Source: JAAFIW01 sp031414805
GTDB taxonomy: Bacteria > Pseudomonadota > Gammaproteobacteria > Burkholderiales > Burkholderiaceae_C
DNA length: 64,000 bases
Assembly: GCA_031414805.1 (NCBI GenBank)
Contig: JANOQJ010000080.1
Span: forward strand, 1 to 64,000
Direction of reading: 5' to 3'
Shown piece after piece: positions 53,876 through 62,013 of this stretch. How positions within the stretch are numbered: the first letter of the stretch is position 1; each line of letters opens with the position of its first letter. The translations under genes were made by a program, and so were the position numbers. The notes under the pieces are model-generated. The model did not search any database. It had not been told where the DNA came from and was given only the letters and a program-made list of their open reading frames with translations.

Positions 53876-54420
53876 ACCTGCTGAACACCCCACAACGCTA
53901 CGGCTGGATTTCACTCTGGCTGCACTGGCTGATGCTGCTGGTACTGATCGGTGTCTATGCTTGCATGGCGCTCACCGACTTGTACGCCGAAAACAGCGCC
54001 ACCTGGTTGCTGCTGCGGCGCTGGCACTTCAGCCTGGGCTTGAGTGTTTTGGCGCTGGTTTGCGTTCGACTGGTGGCCAAGTGGGTCGCGCCTGCGCCAC
54101 TGATTGCGCCGCCGATTGCGCGTTGGCAAGACCGGCTGTCTAAAGCCGTGCAGGCCGCGCTGTACCTGTTGATGTTCGCCATGCCGCTGGCCGGCTGGCT
54201 GATGCTCAGCGCCTACGGCAAGCCCCCAGCCTTTTTCGGCTGGCAACTGCCTTCGCTGCTCGCAGAAAACAAGTCGCTGGCAGAAGGCATCAAAGAGGCC
54301 CACGAGGTGGGTGCCACTCTGATTTACTTACTCGTTGGGCTGCATGCCATCGCGGCGCTGTACCACCACTATTTTGTGCGCGACGACACGCTGCGGCGGA
54401 TGCTTCCAGGTCGGCTTTGA
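53872..54420 (+). CDS. Cytochrome b561
   Basis: A 182-residue di-haem inner-membrane protein with four spans. Candidate haem ligands are His18 in LWLHWLMLL, the His in RRWHFSLGL, and two late histidines in KEAHEVGATLIY and GLHAIAALYHHY. It would pass electrons from the quinone pool or to a periplasmic partner. The ATG overlaps the M23-like stop (ATGA), suggesting a joint role. Confidence 0.88.
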   Translation: MNLLNTPQRYGWISLWLHWLMLLVLIGVYACMALTDLYAENSATWLLLRRWHFSLGLSVLALVCVRLVAKWVAPAPLIAPPIARWQDRLSKAVQAALYLLMFAMPLAGWLMLSAYGKPPAFFGWQLPSLLAENKSLAEGIKEAHEVGATLIYLLVGLHAIAALYHHYFVRDDTLRRMLPGRL

Positions 54421-54451
54421 TTGCGCAGTTTCAACACTTGAGGAATTCAAC

Positions 54452-54880
54452 ATGACCACCACAGACGGAACAGTCCATCCCACCATCATTCCCACGCTGC
54501 GCTACCGCGACGGGCCCGCCGCCATTGACTGGCTGTGCAAAGCATTCGGGTTCACACCCCAGCTCGTGGTGCCAAATCCAGACGGCACCATCGCGCATGC
54601 ACAGCTGATTTTCGGTAACGCCATGATCATGCTGGGCTCGGCCAACAACAACGCGTTTCACGCGCTGGTTCAGTCTCCGATGGAGAGTGGTGGAATTGGC
54701 TCGCAAAGCGTCTACATCATCGTGGCGAACGTGGACGCGCATTACCAAACCGCTATCGCTGCCGGCGCAGTCATCGTCATCGCCATTCAGGACGAGGACT
54801 ACGGCGGTCGCGGCTACTCGTGCCGCGACCCCGAAGGCCATGTGTGGAGCTTCGGTAGCTACGACCCCTGGGCCAAGTAG
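54452..54880 (+). CDS. VOC (glyoxalase-fold) family protein, PhnB-like
   Basis: A 142-residue protein with two beta-alpha-beta-beta-beta repeats: TIIPTLRYRDGPAAIDWLCK, then IAHAQLIFGNAMIMLGS and FGYSCRDPEGHVWSFGSYDP-like end (here GRGYSCRDPEGHVWSF). It resembles PhnB-like VOC proteins; no enzyme activity can be assigned. ATG 54452 follows ttgaggaattcaac. Confidence 0.82.
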   Translation: MTTTDGTVHPTIIPTLRYRDGPAAIDWLCKAFGFTPQLVVPNPDGTIAHAQLIFGNAMIMLGSANNNAFHALVQSPMESGGIGSQSVYIIVANVDAHYQTAIAAGAVIVIAIQDEDYGGRGYSCRDPEGHVWSFGSYDPWAK

Positions 54881-54959
54881 CTATTGATCGGCATGGTTTA
54901 TTCCCACGATTCGAACCGTGCCTCGGCGGGTGGGGGCTTCATGGACGGGCGGATTCCCG

Positions 54960-55286
54960 CTATCGGGTCAACGCGGCCTCAAGCTGCGCCTTGTTCATCA
55001 ACGAGCGGCCCTTCAAGCCCCGCTGACGCGCCTCATTGCGAAGCTGTACCAGCGTTCGCCCGCCCGCGCCCCTGTGCGAGCGCAGACCGCCTCGCCGACC
55101 GGCGGACATGTCGTTGACGGACGACGCGCTGGCCTCAACGGATTCACCGTGTTGCGCCCGCTCCTTGTTGACAACCCGGGCTGCAATTTCTTCGGCCAGT
55201 GGTTCAGGTTTGCCCCGCTCCAGCAAGCTGTCCTTGATGTGCGCGTACTGGCGCTCGCGCTTGGCGCTCCACGCTTTTTGAGGCAT
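54960..55286 (-). CDS. Small basic protein, plasmid-stabilisation-like
   Basis: A 108-residue hydrophilic protein starting MPQKAWSAKRERQYAHIKDS, with an Arg/Gly middle and a C-terminal SAP/Rho-N-like helix pair (LVQLRNEARQRGLKGRSLMN). This is the layout of small proteins often labelled plasmid stabilisation protein, here chromosomal by context. A gaaggaact site precedes ATG 55286. Confidence 0.72.
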   Translation of the reverse strand: MPQKAWSAKRERQYAHIKDSLLERGKPEPLAEEIAARVVNKERAQHGESVEASASSVNDMSAGRRGGLRSHRGAGGRTLVQLRNEARQRGLKGRSLMNKAQLEAALTR

Positions 55287-55372
55287 ATCAGTTCCTTCTT
55301 TCTGTCGGCAAACCAGTGTCGATTGGCCTAGTAGGCTTTCCTCACAGACAGCGGGGGTAAGGTGCGAAGCTG

Positions 55373-55421
55373 ATTGATCCGGCCCGAACGGAGACTTCAG
55401 ACTCCATCGGGCCGGATCAAT
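55373..55421. repeat. Hairpin related to the MITE-like element
   Basis: Perfect 15-bp inverted repeat attgatccggcccga / tcgggccggatcaat with a 19-base loop. The ends match the termini of the element at 39030-39170, including the following atagtg. Confidence 0.65.
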
Positions 55422-55464
55422 AGTGCGTAGCACCGTCGTCAAAAGACGGCGTTAGCGCCTGGCG

Positions 55465-55662
55465 CTAACTGCCCGTCTTTCCCCGCCTGGACTGTGTTTG
55501 GTTGCCGCTGCCAACGTGCGCTTCGCGGTCACTGCGGCTGTCTGATGTTCGCTTGGCTTCGTTCTTTTGCGTCAGGGCCTGCTCCCCAACCTTGTTGTGG
55601 TCGTTAACGACTTTGCCCGTGTTCGGGGTTTGTTTGTCGCGCGGGTTTTGAGTTTGGCTCAT
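55465..55662 (-). CDS. Small hydrophilic disordered protein
   Basis: A 65-residue protein starting MSQTQNPRDKQTPNTGKVVN, rich in Lys, Asn, Gln, Ser and Gly with no hydrophobic stretch: a hydrophilin-like composition typical of desiccation or osmotic stress proteins. A ctggagccgaac site precedes the ATG. No family assigned. Confidence 0.55.
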   Translation of the reverse strand: MSQTQNPRDKQTPNTGKVVNDHNKVGEQALTQKNEAKRTSDSRSDREAHVGSGNQTQSRRGKTGS

Positions 55663-55947
55663 GTTCGGCTCCAGGAAGTTGTCGAGTAAGGGGTGGTGTT
55701 TCGACGTATGTTGGCTGTGCATCTGAGTCGCGTATGTCAGACAAGTGCCCGTCTGGTGGCGCACACCTCTTTCATCAATGAGAGGCCCTTCAAATTCCGC
55801 AGTCGCGCCTCAGCCAGGTTCAGCCAGGTTCAGCCGCTGCGCGTCTCTCAATTTCACTTCCCTTCTTTGTGCGCTAGCACACAGACACCGAACCGCAGCG
55901 GTGGGAGCATACGTTTTACTTTTAATCGAATGCTTGAGGAGCGCACC

Positions 55948-56334
55948 ATGATTGACTCGCCAATTCGTCTGCTGCTCGCGGCAGCTCTGACCACCTTCAG
56001 CTGGTTTGTGGTGGCGCAAGGACTGCCGCAGATACCGGCCCAGACGCCCGCTCAATCCACCGTGCAGGAAAGCCGGGGGGCGTTGCTGTACACCACGCAT
56101 TGCGTGGCCTGCCACACCACACAAATGCACTGGCGCGCCGACAAGCTGGCCACCGACTGGGACAGCCTGCAATTCCAGGTGCGCCGCTGGCAAGGCAATG
56201 CTGGTTTGCAATGGGCGGATGCTGACATCACCGAGGTGGCGCGCTATTTGAACGACACCATTTACCAGTACCCGCAGACCGCTAACCGGGTGGGCGTGCT
56301 CCACCCAAGGTCGTCTTCCATCTCACCAAGGTAA
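55948..56334 (+). CDS. Periplasmic c-type cytochrome
   Basis: A 128-residue exported monohaem cytochrome: Sec signal (about 1-24, ending FVVAQG) and haem site CVACH (Cys52, Cys55, His56). No clear distal Met follows, so the second ligand is uncertain. A tcagccaggt tandem repeat at about 55812-55836 lies upstream. It sits three bases before the quinone-reductase-like gene and may form an electron-transfer pair with it. Confidence 0.8.
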   Translation: MIDSPIRLLLAAALTTFSWFVVAQGLPQIPAQTPAQSTVQESRGALLYTTHCVACHTTQMHWRADKLATDWDSLQFQVRRWQGNAGLQWADADITEVARYLNDTIYQYPQTANRVGVLHPRSSSISPR

Positions 56335-56337
56335 ATC

Positions 56338-56919
56338 ATGTCCAAACGAATCCTGCTCATACAGGGGCACCCTGATGCCAGCGAGCCCCACCTATGCCAC
56401 GCGCTGGCGGCCAGCTACAACGCTGGTGCGGAAGGCGCAGGTCATATCGTGCGGGAAATCAATGTCGCAGAACTTGATTTCCCCTTGCTACGCAGCCAGA
56501 AAGACTTTGAAACTGGTTCCGTGCCGACAAGCCTCAAACCCGTGCAAGCCGACCTTTTGTGGGCTGAACATCTGGTTATCTTCTTTCCGCTTTGGGCGGG
56601 TGATATGCCCGCTTTACTCAAAGGATTTTTTGAGCAACTGATGCGCCCTTCTTTCAGCGGAGAACATGTCAGTTTCTTTGATAAAAAAGTTTTGTCTGGG
56701 CGCTCCGCCCGTGTTGTCGTGACGATGGGGATGCCTGCCGTGATTTACCGCTGGTACTTCCGCGCCCACAGTCTGAAGTCGCTGGAGCGCAATCTGCTTG
56801 GAATAGTCGGTATCGCGCCTGTGCATGAAACCCTCATTGGTTTAACGGGGAACATGAAAGCGCCAGACGCCGCCAAATGGTTGGCCAAGCTCAAGCGTCT
56901 TGGGGCAGCGGCAGAGTGA
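56338..56919 (+). CDS. Flavodoxin-fold NAD(P)H:quinone reductase-like
   Basis: A 193-residue protein of the flavodoxin-like NQO/KefF family: KRILLIQGHPDASEPHLCHA at the N-terminus for FMN/FAD phosphate, and VIFFPLWAGDMPALLKGFFE for the isoalloxazine site. Likely reduces quinones or similar electrophiles with NAD(P)H. Its stop overlaps the GTG of the next gene, and the cytochrome gene is just upstream. Confidence 0.85.
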   Translation: MSKRILLIQGHPDASEPHLCHALAASYNAGAEGAGHIVREINVAELDFPLLRSQKDFETGSVPTSLKPVQADLLWAEHLVIFFPLWAGDMPALLKGFFEQLMRPSFSGEHVSFFDKKVLSGRSARVVVTMGMPAVIYRWYFRAHSLKSLERNLLGIVGIAPVHETLIGLTGNMKAPDAAKWLAKLKRLGAAAE

Positions 56920-57569
56920 ACATCCCGTTCACATCAGCACAGTTTTATGGCGTGTTCAGCGCCTACAACACAGCGCTGTGGCCGGTACAAATCGTTCTGC
57001 TGTTATTGGGTATTGCAGCCATTGGGCTGCTGGTGTTTCGACCCAGAAACGCCAGCGTGGGCATCTGCGCCATCCTCACGGTTTTATGGGCCTGGCAGGC
57101 GCTGGCGTACCACTTGGCTTTTTTTACGGCGATCAACCCACTGGCTTACGGATTTGCGGCCGTGTTCATGGTGGGCGCGGCGGTCTTTTTCTGGCAGGGT
57201 GTGGTTCGTGGCAGGCTTAACTTCAGACTGGCGCCAGGCTGGCGCATGTGGGCAGGCTGGGGCTTGCTGCTGTTTGCGCTGGTTGTCTACCCTGCGTGGA
57301 CCTATTTTTCTGGGCACCGCTACCCGGCTTTCCCAACGTTTGGCCTTCCGTGCCCCACTACTTTGTTCACCATTGGAATGCTCGCATTTTTAGTCAAACC
57401 GTATCCGCGCAGCGCGCTTGTGGTGCCTGTTTTGTGGTGCGTTGTGGGCAGCCAGGCGGCATTTGTGTTTGATGTGACGGCTGATCTAGGGCTGATCGTT
57501 GCCGGTGTTTTGGGCTTGGTGCTGATCGTTCAATCAAGAGGCCAGCTCACACAACGGATGGTTTCATGA
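56916..57569 (+). CDS. DUF6064 family membrane protein
   Basis: A 217-residue protein with six or seven membrane spans; FTSAQFYGVFSAYNTALWPV at the N-terminus and GHRYPAFPTFGLPCPTTLFT are the DUF6064-type blocks. GTG 56916 overlaps the preceding stop (GTGA); the longer frame lies inside the upstream gene. Function unknown. Confidence 0.75.
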   Translation: MNIPFTSAQFYGVFSAYNTALWPVQIVLLLLGIAAIGLLVFRPRNASVGICAILTVLWAWQALAYHLAFFTAINPLAYGFAAVFMVGAAVFFWQGVVRGRLNFRLAPGWRMWAGWGLLLFALVVYPAWTYFSGHRYPAFPTFGLPCPTTLFTIGMLAFLVKPYPRSALVVPVLWCVVGSQAAFVFDVTADLGLIVAGVLGLVLIVQSRGQLTQRMVS

Positions 57570-57793
57570 AAACAATTGCTTTCATCGTCGGTCTGATTGC
57601 CGCACTGCTTGGTGGGCTCTGGTTGCTACAGGGGCTGGGAATCGTGCATCTACGGCCGATCCTTTGCTTTGCAGACTGCGCTCCCGTTCAAGGCCCGTCA
57701 ACGACATGGGCTGTTATTGGAGCCGTTGTGCTCGCGGTTGGCGGTGCGGCAATGGTTTGGTCTTTGAAGCTGCATTCAGGTCGAGCGCGTTGA
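57566..57793 (+). CDS. 75-residue two-span membrane protein
   Basis: A small protein with an N-terminal span (about 3-23), a loop with two cysteines (ILCFADCAPVQGPST) and a second span (about 48-66). Its ATG overlaps the DUF6064 stop (ATGA). No named family recognised. Confidence 0.65.
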   Translation: MKTIAFIVGLIAALLGGLWLLQGLGIVHLRPILCFADCAPVQGPSTTWAVIGAVVLAVGGAAMVWSLKLHSGRAR

Positions 57794-57840
57794 CCGCTGT
57801 GGTTTCACAAAATCATCGAACCGGGCGTGAGCTGAGCGCC

Positions 57841-58644
57841 ATGGAGTACCCGTTGACACGGCTGGCGACTTTCTTTGCGCTGACGTTTGCGTGGTCGTGG
57901 ACGTGCTGGCTGATAGCGCCAACCGTCAAGGTTGATTCAAGTTACGCATCCAGCGCGCTTTTTTTTCTGGGTGGCTTTGGGCCCAGTTTGGCCGCAGTCA
58001 CGGTGGTGGCAGCGACAGGCGGGCGCGCGGGCTTGCGAGCCTGGCTTAAAAGGTGTCTGCAATGGCGAGGTCACTGGGGCTGGATAACGCTTGCATTGTT
58101 ATCGCCCCTTGCGGTTTTGACGCTGGCCGCTGCGATACATATGGCATTGGGCGGTAGCCTGCCGGCATCGCCCGCCATGGGCCATGTTGCTCTGGTCACC
58201 CTCAACTTCGCTCTCGTGTTCCTGGTCGGCGGGCCGCTAGGCGAAGAGTTTGGCTGGCGCGGCTATGCGCTGCCCGCGCTGCAACACCGCTGGGGCTGGC
58301 GCGCATCCAGCCTTGTTTTGGGCGGCATCTGGGGTGCGTGGCACTTACCCCTGTTTTTTATTGCGGGATCGGCTCAAAACCAGGGCTCGGTACTGGCGTT
58401 TTTTGTATTGATTGTTGCCACTTCAGTTTTCTACACCTGGCTCTTCAACCGCAGCGCTGGCAGTGTGTTGCCCGTGCTGGCGCTGCACACCGCGTCGAAC
58501 GCCTGGCCATCGGTTATTCCCATCTTGCCCAGTGACGAGGTTCAAACGCCGTATTTGTTGGTGATTGGCATCGTGGTGCTCGCAGCGGTTTGGCTGCTTT
58601 GTCGCCGAGACCACAACCAGCCACAAGAAGGCTTGGCATCGTGA
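57841..58644 (+). CDS. CPBP family intramembrane protease
   Basis: A 267-residue multi-span protein of the CAAX-protease/bacteriocin-processing (CPBP, Abi) family. Three motifs are intact: EEFGWRGY (Glu-Glu-x3-Arg), WGAWHLPLFF (His) and LHTASN (His-x3-Asn), so it is probably active. ATG 57841 is used; a TTG at 57790 overlapping the previous stop is an alternative. Substrate unknown. Confidence 0.85.
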   Translation: MEYPLTRLATFFALTFAWSWTCWLIAPTVKVDSSYASSALFFLGGFGPSLAAVTVVAATGGRAGLRAWLKRCLQWRGHWGWITLALLSPLAVLTLAAAIHMALGGSLPASPAMGHVALVTLNFALVFLVGGPLGEEFGWRGYALPALQHRWGWRASSLVLGGIWGAWHLPLFFIAGSAQNQGSVLAFFVLIVATSVFYTWLFNRSAGSVLPVLALHTASNAWPSVIPILPSDEVQTPYLLVIGIVVLAAVWLLCRRDHNQPQEGLAS

Positions 58645-59609
58645 AGCGATCTACACAGTGGGTCGTCGCATCTGCAGTCGCACTGGTCGTTACCTGCTTG
58701 TGGATAGCTTTTCGTTTCGATAGCGACATCCAAGCGGCCAGAGCCCGGGCCGCACAAGGCAGCGTGGTCATCGACACACGCTGCGGACCCATCGAGTACC
58801 AGGAGGCAGGCGCAGGCACCCCCTTGCTGATGGTTCACGGCAGCGGCGGTGGCCATGACCAGGGCATGGCGTTTGCAGGCAAGCTGACGCAACGCGGCAT
58901 TCGCGTGATTGCGATGTCGCGCTTTGGCTACCTGCGCACGCCCATGCCAGCCGATAGCTCGCCCGCTGCGCAAGCCGATGCCCATGTGTGTTTGCTTGAT
59001 GCGCTCGGTCTTGACAAAGCCGCGGTGCTGGGTGGCTCCGCCGGTGGCCCGTCGGCGTTGCAGATGGCCATTCGGCACCCGGCACGCGTCAGTGCGCTGG
59101 TACTGCTGGTTCCGCTCGCCTACAAACCCGCCACGTCTGCCGATTCAGCCAAGCCTTTGGCGCCGTGGGCCGAGGCGCTGCTGATGCGGGTGATTGCTTC
59201 GGACTTTCTGTTTTGGGTGGGGCTTCATGTCGCAAGGGATCAGGTCATCCAGTACGTGTTGGCCACGCCGCCAGAACAGGTCAAAGCCGCCAGCGCGGCG
59301 GAGCGGGCACGCGTGAGCATCCTGCTCAGCCGAAGTCTTCCCGTTTCTGACCGTGCAGCGGGCCTGCGCAGTGACTCGGTGCTGGGCAAAAGCCTCGGGC
59401 CATCGGCGCTTGAGACAGTTCGCATGCCGACGCTCATCGTCAGCGTGCGTGATGACAGTTTTGGCACTTACGCCAGCTCGGCGTACACCGCAAGCCAGAT
59501 TCCGGGTGCAAAGTTCGTCGGTTTCGAGCAGGGCGGTCATGTTTGGGTGGGGCATGACGACGAGGTCATGCAAGCGCTAACTGACCTGATCAAACAAGTC
59601 AAACCATGA
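58641..59609 (+). CDS. Membrane-anchored alpha/beta hydrolase
   Basis: A 322-residue protein with an N-terminal signal-anchor (about 6-26) and an alpha/beta hydrolase domain: TPLLMVHGSGGGHDQGMAFA, nucleophile elbow GGSAGGPSA, Asp in TLIVSVRDDSFGTY and His in GGHVWVGHDD. GTG 58641 overlaps the CPBP stop (GTGA). It is the last gene of a tightly overlapped run. Confidence 0.8.
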   Translation: MKRSTQWVVASAVALVVTCLWIAFRFDSDIQAARARAAQGSVVIDTRCGPIEYQEAGAGTPLLMVHGSGGGHDQGMAFAGKLTQRGIRVIAMSRFGYLRTPMPADSSPAAQADAHVCLLDALGLDKAAVLGGSAGGPSALQMAIRHPARVSALVLLVPLAYKPATSADSAKPLAPWAEALLMRVIASDFLFWVGLHVARDQVIQYVLATPPEQVKAASAAERARVSILLSRSLPVSDRAAGLRSDSVLGKSLGPSALETVRMPTLIVSVRDDSFGTYASSAYTASQIPGAKFVGFEQGGHVWVGHDDEVMQALTDLIKQVKP

Positions 59610-59646
59610 TTCCAGCTTGACTTGAATCGGACACATCAGAAAACGC

Positions 59647-62013
59647 ATGACCGAAAAGCTCTTCGTCCAGTTAGCGCTTGTGCTGCCTGGCATTCCAGAC
59701 GAGCAGGATGCCTGCATTGCGCGAGTAACAACCATGCTGCAGATGCAAGGGCTGGAAAAGGTGCATGTTGTTCATCAGGATGGCAAACCGGTTCTTTGTT
59801 TGCACTACGACCCGGCAAAGGTCAATCTCGCACAGGTGCGCAGCATGACGAAAGCCGCTGGGGCGCAGATCAGCGCACGCTATCAGCATGAACTGATGCG
59901 TATCGAAGGCATGGACTGTTCGACCTGCGCGACGGTTATTGAACATTCTTTGCAGCGACTGGATGGCGTACTGGAAGCCTCGGTGAGTTATGCGGCTGAA
60001 AGAATGCGGCTGGAATACGACGTCGATAAAGTTTCCCGCAAAACTATCGTGCAGCGCCTAGAGGCACTTGGTTACAAAGTCGTTGATACAAACCACAAAG
60101 CGCGCTGGCATGTCGAATACCGTGAGTTGATGGTGAGCGCCATTGCTGGCGCTTTGCTGTTGTCTGGCTGGCTGCTTGGCTTTCGTCAAGATGCACAGCT
60201 TGCCTCAGTAGGGTTGCTGGGCGCTTCTATCGTGATCGGCGGCTACTACGCGATGCGCGACGCCTGGCAAAGCATCCGCGAACGCCATTTGGACATTGAC
60301 GTGTTGATGATCGTGGCCGCAATGGGTGCGGCGGCACTGGGGCAGTGGGCAGAAGGCGCGCTACTTTTGGTCTTGTTCAGCCTTGGCCACGCGCTGGAAC
60401 ATCTGGCCATGGACCGTGCCCGACATGCCATCGAGGCGCTGGCTGACCTGGCGCCCAAAACCGCGCTGGTTTTGCGAAACGGCGCTGAGATTGAGATTGC
60501 GGTTGAGGAACTGCTGCGCGGCGATCAGGTTATGGTCAAGCCGGGGCAGCGCATTCCAGCAGATGGCACCATCATTGCAGGGGCTTCGGCGGTCGATCAG
60601 GCCGCGATTACCGGGGAATCGATGCCGGTTGACAAAACGGTAGGTGCGCAGGTTTTTGCTGGCACGGTGAACGGCGAAGGTCTGCTCACCATCGACGTCA
60701 CCAAACTATCCAAAGACAGCTCGCTGGCGCGCATGGTGCAACTGGTGGCTGAAGCGCAGACCGAAAAGTCACCCACGCAACGCTTCGTCACGCGGTTCGA
60801 GAAAGTATTTGTGCCGCTGGTGCTGCTGGGTGTTGCGGCGCTCATCGTGGTGCCGCCGCTGCTGGGCATGCCATTTGCCGAATCGTTTTACCGTGCCATG
60901 GCAGTCCTGGTCGCAGCCTCGCCGTGCGCGCTGGCCATTGCAACGCCATCTGCGGTGCTGGCCGGAGTTGCCCGAGCCGCGCGCGGTGGCGTGCTCATCA
61001 AGGGCGGCGTGCATCTGGAAAACCTGCACACGTTGTCAGTCATAGCGTTTGACAAGACGGGCACCATCACCACCGGCAAACCCAGCGTGACGGATGTGAT
61101 CGCGTTGGTAGGCACCGAAGCTGACCTGCTGGCGACTGCTGCCAGCGTGGAAAGCCGCAGCGGGCATCCGTTGGCGCAGGCAGTCGTACAGGTGGCACGC
61201 TTGCGCAAGCTGGACTGGCCCGCCGCCAGTGACGTGCAGTCCGTTACTGGCAAGGGCATGCATGCGCTGGTGTCGTCCAGCAAAGTCAGCATTGGCAACT
61301 TGCGTCTGTTTGACGCGGATGCTGTGCCCGACGCGGTGCGTGAACAGGTGGTGCAACTGGAATCGCGCGGCAAAACCACCATGATGGTGCGCGAGGATGG
61401 TGTTTTTGTCGGCGTGCTGGGACTGGCAGACACGCCGCGCCCTGGCATGCGGGAGGTATTCACCCGGCTGGCCTCGCTTGGTGTGGGCCAGACCATCATG
61501 CTGACGGGTGACAACGAGCAGGTTGCCAAGAGCGTTGCCGCGTCAGTCGGCATCACTGAAGTGCGGGCAGGCCTGTTGCCGGAAGAAAAGCTCAAGGTCA
61601 TTGATGAACTGATGCGCGAACATGGTCAGGTGGCCATGGTGGGCGACGGTGTGAACGATGCACCCGCGATGGCCCGCGCCACCATTGGTATCGCCATGGG
61701 CGGTGCCGGGACAGATGTGGCATTAGAAACCGCCGATGTGGCGCTGATGGCCGGTGACCTGTCACGGCTGCCGTTTGCCATTGCACTGAGCCGCGCCTCG
61801 CACACCATCATCCAGCAAAACCTGTGGGCTGCATTTGGTGTGGTGGCGTTGCTGATTCCGGCAACCCTGTTCGGCTGGGCCAGCATGGGTATTGCTGTGC
61901 TGATACATGAAGGGGCGACCGTGCTGGTGGTGCTCAATGCCTTGCGGCTGCTCCGATTCAACGCGACACCCAACAAAATTTCTCTCAAATCAAAAGGAAT
62001 ACGCGATGCCTAA
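59647..62013 (+). CDS. P1B-type heavy-metal ATPase
   Basis: A 788-residue efflux ATPase. Two N-terminal HMA-like domains: residues 1-80 lack the CxxC, and 82-148 carry GMDCSTC (88-94). About six to eight spans follow, with the TM metal motif SPC (425-427), TGES (322-325), phosphorylation Asp469 in DKTGT, GDGVNDAP hinge and a last-span motif HEGAT (754-758) followed by VLNALRLL. SPC together with HEGAT fits the P1B-4 group (Co, Ni, Fe or Zn) better than Cu or Zn/Cd pumps; P1B-4 members usually lack N-terminal metal domains. It overlaps the ferredoxin-reductase gene by eight bases. Confidence 0.88.
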   Translation: MTEKLFVQLALVLPGIPDEQDACIARVTTMLQMQGLEKVHVVHQDGKPVLCLHYDPAKVNLAQVRSMTKAAGAQISARYQHELMRIEGMDCSTCATVIEHSLQRLDGVLEASVSYAAERMRLEYDVDKVSRKTIVQRLEALGYKVVDTNHKARWHVEYRELMVSAIAGALLLSGWLLGFRQDAQLASVGLLGASIVIGGYYAMRDAWQSIRERHLDIDVLMIVAAMGAAALGQWAEGALLLVLFSLGHALEHLAMDRARHAIEALADLAPKTALVLRNGAEIEIAVEELLRGDQVMVKPGQRIPADGTIIAGASAVDQAAITGESMPVDKTVGAQVFAGTVNGEGLLTIDVTKLSKDSSLARMVQLVAEAQTEKSPTQRFVTRFEKVFVPLVLLGVAALIVVPPLLGMPFAESFYRAMAVLVAASPCALAIATPSAVLAGVARAARGGVLIKGGVHLENLHTLSVIAFDKTGTITTGKPSVTDVIALVGTEADLLATAASVESRSGHPLAQAVVQVARLRKLDWPAASDVQSVTGKGMHALVSSSKVSIGNLRLFDADAVPDAVREQVVQLESRGKTTMMVREDGVFVGVLGLADTPRPGMREVFTRLASLGVGQTIMLTGDNEQVAKSVAASVGITEVRAGLLPEEKLKVIDELMREHGQVAMVGDGVNDAPAMARATIGIAMGGAGTDVALETADVALMAGDLSRLPFAIALSRASHTIIQQNLWAAFGVVALLIPATLFGWASMGIAVLIHEGATVLVVLNALRLLRFNATPNKISLKSKGIRDA

